This document shows, in pieces, positions 54,682-62,751 of a stretch of DNA of 64,000 bases. Under the pieces are notes generated by a model. The model ran no database searches. It was not told the origin of the DNA and saw only the letters and a program-made list of their open reading frames with translations. The stretch is from JAMXLO01 sp963749575. Its GTDB lineage: Bacteria; Pseudomonadota; Alphaproteobacteria; Acetobacterales; Acetobacteraceae. The DNA lies in the NCBI GenBank assembly GCA_963749575.1, contig CAVVNM010000008.1, positions 372,001-436,000 of the forward strand, read 5' to 3'. Within the stretch, counting starts at the first letter, position 1. Each line of letters opens with the position of its first letter. The position numbers and the translations under genes are program-made.

Positions 54682-56321
54682 GTGCGAAGCTCAGGTCTTC
54701 TCATTGCAATCCTGGCAACGGTGGCTGCTGGTCCCGCGCTGGCCCAGCAACCCACCATCGAGGACCTGATGCGGAAGATCGATGCGTTGCAGCATCGCGT
54801 CGACGAACTCGAAGGCCAGCAGAAGGCGGCCAAGGCGCAGGCCGCCCGACCACGTCGCAGCGCAGCGGCAACCGCCACTGTCACTCCACCTCCGGCGACC
54901 GCCGCGGCGCCGGCTCCTGCGCGCCGCACCTCCGGCAGCGGCCACAGCGAAGGTCGAGCCTGCGCCACAACCATTCGAAGCAACCGTTCCCGGGCTCATC
55001 CCGCCCGAGCCGATGGGCAACCAGTTCTCCAACGAAGATGCATTGCGGTCCGATCTGCCTGGCCTGTCCATCCGGATTCCCGGAACAGACAGCCAGGTGC
55101 GCCTCTATGGCTTCGCAAAGCTCTCCGGCTGGTACAGATCTGAACGGCCGCAACCAGACGGATGCGCCGACGGCGCAGACGATCCCCCTGAACAACAGTG
55201 CCGCCGACATGCAGGGTGGCGACTTCGGCATGACGGCACGCTTCAGCCGTATCGGTGTAGACACCCGCACGCTGACCAGCTGGGGCACTCTCGAGACCCG
55301 CGTCGAGGGCGACTTCGGCGGCGGTTCGGCGACCTCCAGCAACGCCGTGTTCCGCCTTCGACAGGCGTGGGCCGAACTCGGCACTGAAGATTTCAGAGTG
55401 CTGATCGGTCAGGCCAACAGTCTCTGGAATGAGGGTGTCTTCGAGACCCTGATCGACGCGACCAACCTCAATCAGTCTTTCATACGCCAGGCCCAGGTGC
55501 GTGCCACCGGACGGTTGGCGCCTGGACTGACCGGTCAGATCTCACTGGAGGCGCCGGAGACGCAGTACACCTCGGCCGCCGGCGTGTTCACGCCGGATTC
55601 CAGCGTCACCGGAAGTCCCAGCCCCGCATTCAATGCCGCTCCGGATCTGCTCGGGCGGCTGACCTATCGCGACGACGGCCTCGTGCTCGACATGCGCGCC
55701 ATGCTTCGGCAACTCAGCATCCGTACCGCCGGCACCGCCGCGGCGCCGCCCGCAATCACTCGCAACGCGCCAGGATGGGGCATCGCCTTGCATGCGCGCG
55801 TGCCGATGCGGTGGCTGTCGGAGGCGTTCGGGCCGGACGAATTGCTCGGCATGGTGTATTATGGGCAGGGTATCGGGCGCTATTTCGCCGGCAACACCTC
55901 GGGCCAGGATGCGCTGTCCAACATCGGACTGCCCGGCACCTTCGCCAGCTTCAGCTTCAACCCACTGCCGACCTACGGTGCGATCGTGGCCTACCGTCGT
56001 TTCTGGACGACGCAGCTGCGCAGCAACTTCTCCTATGCGTATTCGCACGAGGACTATCCGTCCTACGCGCTCGGTTTCACGCCAGGCTCCGCGTCGGCCC
56101 TGGCGCTGAACACCGATATGCAACAGGTGTTTGCCAACCTGATCTGGAGTCCGTTCGCGACGGTTCGCGATGGAACCTTCGGCAGTGGCTGGCTCGACGT
56201 TGGCCTGGAATACGTCTTCACCCGTCGCGACCTGTTCGGGGGAGCGGCGCAGGCGGGATCTGCCGGTTCAGGCCTCGGGATCGCCAATCGCTTCCTGGCT
56301 GCGGCGGTCGGACGGTTCTGA
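54682..56321 (+). pseudogene. DcaP-like outer-membrane porin, two frameshifts
   Basis: Three frames join to a ~545-residue porin. It has a signal peptide (GLLIAILATVAAGPALA), an N-terminal coiled coil (IEDLMRKIDALQHRVDELEGQQ) and an Ala/Pro linker, then DSQVRLYGFAKLSGWYDLNGRN and QTIPLNNSAADMQGGDFGMTARFSRIGVDTRT, the DcaP/trimeric-porin signature. It ends in a C-terminal phenylalanine. Breaks are near 54922 and at 55136 (GGTACAGATCTG); removing one base at each restores the frame. A GTG start with CAGGGG upstream is used. Such porins import dicarboxylates and negatively charged solutes, fitting the transporters downstream. Confidence 0.8.
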
Positions 56322-56438
56322 CGGTGCCGGAGCGGTTAGTCGCGAAACCAACTGGTCCTGGTCGACACCGGAGGCCCAATCGATGATGGGCCGAGCGAAA
56401 TACAGGTTCAACCTGGCGGACTGTCGGAGGGGCGACCA

Positions 56439-57974
56439 ATGAGTCAGACCACGGCGGCAGGAAAGACGTTCCTGCAAAAGCTGCTCGACGGCGTCGAGAT
56501 CGTTGGCAACAAGGTGCCGCATCCCGCGGTCATTTTCCTGATAATGTCCGCCATCGTCATCGTGCTGTCGCATATCTTCCATCTGTTGGGAACCAGCGTC
56601 ACCTATCAGGTCATCGACCCGGAGACGCACAAGGCGGTAACCACGACGGCGGTCGTCAACAGCCTCCTTACGGTGGAGGGACTCCGCTTCATCATCACGT
56701 CCGCCATCAGGAACTTCCTGGGCTTCGCACCGGTCGGTGTCATCCTGGTTGCCATGGTGGGCGTTGGCTTGGCGGAAGAGGCCGGCCTGATCAACGCGTT
56801 GATCCGCAAGATCGTGATCGTGGCACCACGCAAGGCGATCACCTTCATCATTGTGGCGATGGGTGTGCTGTCGAGCGTCGCATCCGACGCCGGTTACCTG
56901 GTGCTGATCCCATTGGGCGCCGCCGCCTTTCTGAGCCTGGGCAGGCATCCGATTGCGGGGCTGGCAGCGGCATTCGCCGGCGTTGCCGCGGTGTTCGGCG
57001 TGAACCTGATCATCACACCGATCGACGGTGTACTCACCGAGATCACCAACGACGCCATTCATCTGCTCAATCCGTCATACTCCATCTATCTGACCGCCAA
57101 CCTGTATTTCTCCATCGTGTCGAGCATCCTGATGTGTGTGGTGTGCACCGTGATCACCGAACGGGTGGTCGAGCCGCGGCTCGGCGAATACCGCGGGGAG
57201 CGGCCGACCGAGGCAAGCGCCGGCACATCCGGCGAAGAGGCGCGAGGGTTGCGGTTCGCGCTCTATGGGCTGATCGGCATCCTCATCGTGATCGCGTTGC
57301 TGGCGCTGCCTTCTGGCGCGCCGCTGCGGAATCCCCAGACCGGCGCGCTGATCGGCAACTCGCCGTTGATGAACAGCCTGATCGTCCTGATCATGCTGCT
57401 GTTCCTGGTGACCGGATACGCCTACGGCAAGGGCGCTGGAACCATCAACAATCTGACCGAAGCCATCGCCGCGATCACCAAGACATTCGCCGGCCTGGGC
57501 GGCCTGTTGTTCCTGTTCCTGGTGATCAGTCAGTTCCTCGCCCACTTCAACTACAGCAATCTTGCGACGATCGCGGCGGTCCGGCTGTCGGACGTCATCG
57601 AGAGCGCAAATATGGGCTCGCTGCCGCTGCTGATCGTCTTCGTCGTCATCACCGCCGTGGTCAATCTGATCATCCCCGCCGCGATCGCGAAATGGGCCAT
57701 TCTCGCGCCGATCTTCGTACCGCTGTTCCTGAAGCTGAACGTCGCTCCCGACATCGTGCTGGCCGCCTATCGGGTGGGAGACTCTCCGGGGAATGTGATC
57801 ACGCCATTGATGGCATACTTCGGCATGATCGTGATATTCGCACAGAAATATCAAAAGGAAGCAGGCGTCGGTACCGTGGTGGCGATGATGCTGCCCTATA
57901 CAGTTGCTGTGTATGTCGTATGGATCGTATTCCTCGTTCTTTGGTACCTAGTTGGCATCCCTTTTGGCGTGTAA
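56439..57974 (+). CDS. AbgT family transporter
   Basis: A 511-residue inner-membrane protein of the AbgT family, at the usual length. It has GVEIVGNKVPHPAVIFLIMSAIVIVLSHI, NFLGFAPVGVILVAMVGVGLAEEAGLINALIRK, LSSVASDAGYLVLIPLGAAAF, and the second-repeat hallmark YRVGDSPGNVITPLMAYF. Members take up p-aminobenzoyl-glutamate or export antifolates with proton coupling. No abgA/abgB pair is adjacent, although M20 peptidases lie elsewhere in the window. Confidence 0.9.
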   Translation: MSQTTAAGKTFLQKLLDGVEIVGNKVPHPAVIFLIMSAIVIVLSHIFHLLGTSVTYQVIDPETHKAVTTTAVVNSLLTVEGLRFIITSAIRNFLGFAPVGVILVAMVGVGLAEEAGLINALIRKIVIVAPRKAITFIIVAMGVLSSVASDAGYLVLIPLGAAAFLSLGRHPIAGLAAAFAGVAAVFGVNLIITPIDGVLTEITNDAIHLLNPSYSIYLTANLYFSIVSSILMCVVCTVITERVVEPRLGEYRGERPTEASAGTSGEEARGLRFALYGLIGILIVIALLALPSGAPLRNPQTGALIGNSPLMNSLIVLIMLLFLVTGYAYGKGAGTINNLTEAIAAITKTFAGLGGLLFLFLVISQFLAHFNYSNLATIAAVRLSDVIESANMGSLPLLIVFVVITAVVNLIIPAAIAKWAILAPIFVPLFLKLNVAPDIVLAAYRVGDSPGNVITPLMAYFGMIVIFAQKYQKEAGVGTVVAMMLPYTVAVYVVWIVFLVLWYLVGIPFGV

Positions 57975-58076
57975 CGACCGATCGCAGAGCTCAACCGTCA
58001 TGCTTCGCTGCCGCCCGGATAGGCATCATCCGGCGGCGCTGGGAACAGGTGCGATAACGCGCGCGGGGCGGGCAGC

Positions 58077-59888
58077 GTGAGTCACATCACGATCACCTTC
58101 GCGATCGTCGCCGCGATCGTGGTGCTGTTCGTCTCGAACCGTATTCCGGTCGTGCTGGTGGCGCTCGGCACGGCGCTCGCGCTGTATTTCACCGGCGTGC
58201 TCGATCTTACGGAGTCGCTGGGCGGGCTTGGCGACCCGGCGGTCATCTTCATCGCGTCGCTGTTCGTTGTCAGCGCGGGCCTCGACGCCACCGGCGTGAC
58301 GGCATGGGCGGGACAGGGTTTGATCGCACAGGCGGGACAGAGCCGGGTCCGCCTGATCGTTCTCATGATGACGCTGGTGGCCCTGCTCACCGCTTTGATC
58401 AGCGTCAACGGCGCGGTCGCGGCGCTGTTGCCGGTGGTCGTCGTCATGGCGATCCGGCTCGGTCGCGCTCCCTCGCAGTTGCTCATGCCGCTGGTGTTCT
58501 CTGCGCATTCCGGTTCGCTGCTGGCACTCACCGGCACGCCGGTGAACGTGCTCGTGTCGGAGGCCGCGACGGATGCCGGATTGCCGCCGTTCGGCTTCTT
58601 CTCGTACGCCGTTGCCGGCATCCCCTTGTTGGTCGGAACGATCCTGATCGTGGTGCTGTTCGGGCAACGGTTGTTGCCGGAACGCAGTGGGCGGACGCTG
58701 CCGTCCGATCTCAGCAGGCACGCCCGGACGCTGGTCGAGCAGTACCGCCTGGAGGACGGGCTGTTCCAACTCGGCGTGCGGGCGCGTTCTCCCTATGTCG
58801 GTGCCCCACCGTCTGCCGTCGATCTGGCGGACTACGCGGGGCTCACTCTGGTCGCCATCCAGTCCGGCAACGGCAGCGGCCGGCTGCGACGCTCCACGCT
58901 TGCCGAAGGCGACATCCTGATCGTGCGGGGCGATGCGGAGTCTGCCGGTGGTCTGGCGTCCGACAAGCTGCTGGCGTTCCGCACCGAGGACGCACCCAGC
59001 GATGTCGCGGAGACGCTGTTCAATCGCAGCTCCGGTCTGGCGGAGGTGGTGATCCCGCCGCGCTCCGGCATGATCGGACAGTCGGTGTTTCCCGGTATGG
59101 TTACACCGAGCGGCGATCTGGTCATCCTCGCGGTTCAGCGCAGGGATGAGGATCAAGGGCCGCACGAGACCGTTCTTGCCGCCGGCGACACGCTGTTGCT
59201 GCAAGGCACCTGGGAGGCGCTCGACGAGCACCTCGACGATCCCGATGTGCTGGTCGTCGACTCCCCGGAACTGGTTCGCCGGCAGGCGGTTCCCATGGGG
59301 GTCGGGGCGAAGTCGGCGATTGTCGTGCTGCTCGGGATGGTGTTGCTGCTCGCGACCGGCGTGGTGCCGTCGGCCATCGCGGGCCTGCTCGCCGCCTTCG
59401 CCATGGTGCTGCTGCGCGTGGTCACCGTCGAACAGGCGTATCGCTCGATCAACTGGACGACGGTGATTCTGGTTGGCGCGATGATTCCGCTGTCCACCGC
59501 AATGTCCAAGAGCGGTGCGGCGAACCTTATGGCGACGGCTCTGGTGCATCTGGTGGGCGACGCAGGTCCCTATGCGCTGCTGGCGGGGCTGTTCGTGCTG
59601 ACGGCGATCCTCGGTCAGCTCATCAGCAACACAGCGACTGCGCTCATCATCATCCCGATCGCGGTGGCGGCGGCGCACGAGATCGGGGTGTCCCCACGGC
59701 CCGTGCTGATGAGCGTCGCGGTGGCCTCGGCGGCCGCTTTCCTCACCCCGGTCGCAACCCCGGTCAACCTTATGGTAATGGGCCCGGGCGGCTACCGTTT
59801 CGGCGACTACTGGAAGCTCGGGCTGCCGCTGCTGGTGCTGTTCTTCGTGGTCGCCGAGTTCCTCGTGCCGGTGTTCTGGAGCTTCTGA
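58077..59888 (+). CDS. SLC13/DASS family permease with cytosolic RCK_C (TrkA-C) domains
   Basis: A 603-residue symporter-type protein. The N-terminal half of the transport domain has GDPAVIFIASLFVVSAGLDATG, SVNGAVAALLPVV and LTGTPVNVLVSEA. Two TrkA-C-like ligand domains follow (about residues 220-290 and 310-400), then the second transport half with NWTTVILVGAMIPLSTAMSKSGAA, SNTATALIIIPIA and TPVATPVNLMVMGPGGYRFGDYWKLGLPL. The GTG start is in GGCAGCGTG. Homologues carry dicarboxylates, sulfate or other anions with Na+. The SNTA and TPVN motifs form the anion/Na+ sites. Confidence 0.88.
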   Translation: MSHITITFAIVAAIVVLFVSNRIPVVLVALGTALALYFTGVLDLTESLGGLGDPAVIFIASLFVVSAGLDATGVTAWAGQGLIAQAGQSRVRLIVLMMTLVALLTALISVNGAVAALLPVVVVMAIRLGRAPSQLLMPLVFSAHSGSLLALTGTPVNVLVSEAATDAGLPPFGFFSYAVAGIPLLVGTILIVVLFGQRLLPERSGRTLPSDLSRHARTLVEQYRLEDGLFQLGVRARSPYVGAPPSAVDLADYAGLTLVAIQSGNGSGRLRRSTLAEGDILIVRGDAESAGGLASDKLLAFRTEDAPSDVAETLFNRSSGLAEVVIPPRSGMIGQSVFPGMVTPSGDLVILAVQRRDEDQGPHETVLAAGDTLLLQGTWEALDEHLDDPDVLVVDSPELVRRQAVPMGVGAKSAIVVLLGMVLLLATGVVPSAIAGLLAAFAMVLLRVVTVEQAYRSINWTTVILVGAMIPLSTAMSKSGAANLMATALVHLVGDAGPYALLAGLFVLTAILGQLISNTATALIIIPIAVAAAHEIGVSPRPVLMSVAVASAAAFLTPVATPVNLMVMGPGGYRFGDYWKLGLPLLVLFFVVAEFLVPVFWSF

Positions 59889-59922
59889 TCCACAGGCAGG
59901 ATTTCACATCTTGGAGTCGATT

Positions 59923-60514
59923 ATGGGCATAGTCACGACTGCCGCCTGCACCTGTCACGCTGTGCGGCGACGAGGATTCCTACGCCTGGCGACGGCGGCC
60001 GGGATCGGGCTCACGCTGGCGCCCCTCGCCGGGCGCGCGCAGGGCAAGGAATACCGAGCCATGTTGCTGTCTTGTGTCGATCCACGCACCCAGACGCCGA
60101 TCGCCGTCATGGATGAACGCACCCGTTGCGGGCAGCCACGCAATCGGCCTGGACGGCAAGTACAGCCAGTTCACCGTCGCCGGCGCGGCGGTGGGCGTCG
60201 TGGCGCCCGCATTCGCCGGCTGGGAGAAGACGTTCTGGGACAACATCGGTGCCTCGATCCAGTTGCACGGGATCACCAACCTCATCGCAGTGGATCACGG
60301 CAATTGCGGCGCGCTCGGAATCGCCTACGGCCAGCGTGTGCTTGACGACCCGAAGCTGGAATGGGCGGCGCATCTGGCGGACGCCCAGAGGCTGAAGGAA
60401 GAGCTCGCGTATCGGCACCCGGACCTTGATTACCAGGCATGGTTCGTCGATCACGACGCCAATGGCCGGTTCAATCAATGGAAAACCCTGGTGGCCGGCC
60501 CCGAAATCACCTAA
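59923..60514 (+). pseudogene. Tat-exported beta-carbonic-anhydrase-like protein, single frameshift
   Basis: The corrected product is about 196 residues. A twin-arginine signal (RRRGFLRLATAAGIGLTL, ending near AGRAQ) is followed by LLSCVDPRTQTP, giving C51, D53 and R55 of the beta-CA C-x-D-x-R motif. Downstream is AVDHGNCGALG, giving the H-x-x-C pair, so all zinc ligands are present. The frame breaks between 60107 and 60130; removing one base links MDERT to GSHAIGLDGKYSQFTVAGAAVGV. GGAG lies six bases before ATG 59923. It would hydrate CO2 in the periplasm if active. The fold is short for a full beta-CA. Confidence 0.72.
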
Positions 60515-60560
60515 GGCGATGGTCTAGCGCGCATGCAACAGCAACAATAGGGGAACGAGC

Positions 60561-60941
60561 GTGTTGTTTCAGGGCGGATTCAGCTTCGCTAACTTCGTGG
60601 CTGACGTGTTTGCCGTGTTCGTGTTCGTGCTCTGGTTCTGGTTGCTCATCACCGTGGCGGGCGACCTGTTCCGACGCCATGATGTGTCAGGACTGGGCAA
60701 GACCCTCTGGGTAATCCTGTTGATTGTGCTGCCCTATATTGGCGTGTTCGCCTACCTTCTCACGCAAGGCCGCAGCATGGCAGAGCGGAACAATGCGCGC
60801 GCCCGACAGGCGCGCGACGACCTGCGCCAGGTCGTTGGCTTCAGCGCTGCCGACGAGATCGAGAAACTCGAGCGGCTGAAACAGCAAGGTGCGATTTCCG
60901 ACCAGGAATATACCCGGCTACGCGCGCGGGTGGTGCAGTAG
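60561..60941 (+). CDS. PLDc_N/SHOCT domain membrane protein
   Basis: A 126-residue protein. Residues 10-75 hold two membrane helices of the PLDc_N type (FVFVLWFWLLITVAGDLFRRHDVSGLGKTLWVILLIVLPYIGVFAYLLTQG). Residues 95-125 are a SHOCT motif (DEIEKLERLKQQGAISDQEYTRLRARV). The GTG start has GGGGAACG upstream. It is a common small bacterial protein of unknown function. Confidence 0.85.
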   Translation: MLFQGGFSFANFVADVFAVFVFVLWFWLLITVAGDLFRRHDVSGLGKTLWVILLIVLPYIGVFAYLLTQGRSMAERNNARARQARDDLRQVVGFSAADEIEKLERLKQQGAISDQEYTRLRARVVQ

Positions 60942-60988
60942 CAGCCGCCTGACCCTGGAAATCGGGCGGATCGCCACTGCTCCTGGTC

Positions 60989-61011
60989 ATGGCCGGGCTC
61001 GTCCCGGCGAT
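60989..61011. repeat. REP-like palindrome between convergent genes
   Basis: ATGGCCGGG-CTCGT-CCCGGCGAT forms a 6-bp GC core (GCCGGG/CCCGGC) extended by A-T pairs beyond one mismatch. It matches the widespread alphaproteobacterial intergenic palindrome TCATGGCCGGG...CCCGGCCAT. It sits between the SHOCT gene and the convergent M20 gene and could end both transcripts. Confidence 0.45.
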
Positions 61012-61027
61012 CGACGCGGCGCCGCCA

Positions 61028-62434
61028 TCAATTTCCTGCGAGCTTGCCCAGCAACAGCGCGTGCGATCGCGTCCCCTGGTGGAAGCAACGCATCTCGAAC
61101 TTCTCGTTTGGGCTGTGGATCTGGTCGTCGTCCAGCCCGAAGCCCATCATCAGCGTATCGATGTTGAGCGTGCGCTTGATCTGTTCGACCACAGGGATGG
61201 ATCCGCCGCTGCCGATCATCACAGCGGGTCGCCCATACTCCTGTTGCAAGGCGGCGCGGGCTGCCTCCACCCATGGCGTGTCGGTGGCAATCTCCATGCC
61301 GGGTGACATGCCGAACGCCTGAAACGAGACCTGGGCTCCCGCTGGCAGCCGTTCGGCGACGAAGCGCTGGAACGCCTCGAAGATCGCCTGCGCATCCTGA
61401 TCGGGCACCAGGCGGAATGAAATTTTCGCCGATGCCTCGGAGGGGATGATCGTCTTGCTGCCCGGCCCTGTGTAGCCGCCCCAGATGCCGTTGATGTCTG
61501 CCGTGGGCCGCGCCCATATGCGTTGCAGTGCCGGTAGTCCGGCCTCTCCGCTTGGCGTGGTCAGGCCGATGCCGCGCAGGAACGCGCTCTCGTCGAAGCC
61601 GAGCGTCTGCCACTCCGCCTGCTGCTCAGGCGTGACCGGTTTTACCGCGTCGTAAAAGCCGGGAAGCTGTATCCTGCCCTGGTCGTCATGCAGATCGCCC
61701 AGGATCCGTGTCAGCGCATTGATCGGATTGAGTGCCGAACCGCCGAACAAACCGGAATGCAGGTCGAGCCCGGGACCTTTCAGGGTGATCTCGCAGTTGC
61801 ACATGCCGCGCAGCCGCGTGGTGACGCCCGGCGTGTCGATGTCCCACATGTTGGTGTCGCTGATCAGCGCGAAGTCCGATGCGAGCGCTGCTTTGTTGGC
61901 AACCAGGAATGGCTCAAGATTAGGACTGCCAATCTCCTCTTCACCCTCCAGCAGCATGGTCACCGGGGCAGGAATGCCGCCGCCAACCTCTTTCCAGGCG
62001 CGGAGCGCCTCCACGAACATCATCAACTGGCCTTTGTCGTCCACGGCGCCGCGCGCGACCAGTCGAGGACCACGTGGACCGTCCACGATCTGCGGATCAA
62101 ACGGCGGGCTGGTCCAAAGCTCCAGCGGATCCGGCGGCTGCACGTCGTAGTGCCCGTAGAACAGGATGCGCGGCGCCTTGGTCCCGGAGGGCCCTGGATA
62201 ATGCCCGAGTACGACGGGATGCCCTGCGGTCGGCTTCACCGCGACGTTGAATCCAAGACCAGCGAGCTGGTCGCGGAGCCACTCGGCCGCATGCTGCACG
62301 TCCGGCTGATGTACTGGTTGCGTGCTGATGCTGGGAATGCGCAGCAGATTGAACAGGCGTTCGCGCGCCTGACCCATGTCCTTATCGACCTGAGCGAGTA
62401 CGCTACCGACCACGTTGTCAGCTTTGGCGACCAT
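61028..62434 (-). CDS. M20 family dipeptidase/peptidase
   Basis: A 468-residue zinc peptidase of the carnosinase/DapE-ArgE-type M20 group. Metal ligands and catalytic residues are visible: H95 and D97 (YGHYDVQP), D132 (GAVDDKGQ), E165/E166 (LEGEEEIGSPN) and D193 (SDTNMWD). The lid domain has LHSGLFGG, and a C-terminal HQGTRSH supplies the last histidine. ATG 62434 is chosen because GGAGGG lies ten bases upstream; an ATG six codons earlier overlaps that site. It cleaves dipeptides or related amides in the cytoplasm. It is intact, unlike the M20 gene near 5 kb, which belongs to a different subfamily. Confidence 0.9.
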   Translation of the reverse strand: MVAKADNVVGSVLAQVDKDMGQARERLFNLLRIPSISTQPVHQPDVQHAAEWLRDQLAGLGFNVAVKPTAGHPVVLGHYPGPSGTKAPRILFYGHYDVQPPDPLELWTSPPFDPQIVDGPRGPRLVARGAVDDKGQLMMFVEALRAWKEVGGGIPAPVTMLLEGEEEIGSPNLEPFLVANKAALASDFALISDTNMWDIDTPGVTTRLRGMCNCEITLKGPGLDLHSGLFGGSALNPINALTRILGDLHDDQGRIQLPGFYDAVKPVTPEQQAEWQTLGFDESAFLRGIGLTTPSGEAGLPALQRIWARPTADINGIWGGYTGPGSKTIIPSEASAKISFRLVPDQDAQAIFEAFQRFVAERLPAGAQVSFQAFGMSPGMEIATDTPWVEAARAALQQEYGRPAVMIGSGGSIPVVEQIKRTLNIDTLMMGFGLDDDQIHSPNEKFEMRCFHQGTRSHALLLGKLAGN

Positions 62435-62751
62435 GGCGTAACCACCCTCCATACCGTGCCATTGGTAATCGTCGCATCACAAACATGCAAGCATCAGGCA
62501 ATTGCCGCGTGCAGTGCTGCTCTGTGGTCTCGCGCATGGTAGCAAGATTGGGATGCAGAGCACAATGTCGGGACACCTGGCGCATCCATGACGAGCCGCA
62601 ATTGCATTGCTGTTCATGGTTTTGTGCGCGGTCGGTCGCGATCTGAAAATGCCTCCGCGCGAACTGACTGTATTCACCGTCGGGTCTGGCGGCTGCTTCA
62701 CACTCGAGCAGATGGACTGGGGCGCTTCCCCCTACGCGTGGAGGATCCACC
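62435..62751. other. divergent intergenic region, no supported gene
   Basis: 317 bp lie between the divergent M20 peptidase and SLC13 genes. It contains a second copy of the 12-mer GGGACACCTGGC at 62570-62581, found also at 54524-54535. The GTGGAGGATCC before 62752 is the ribosome site of the transporter. No other structure was recognised. Confidence 0.5.

Noticed and set aside
58026..59678. A 550-codon minus-strand open frame
   Set aside because: Composition rich in Arg, His, Asp and Gln and no motifs; fully antisense to the SLC13 permease.
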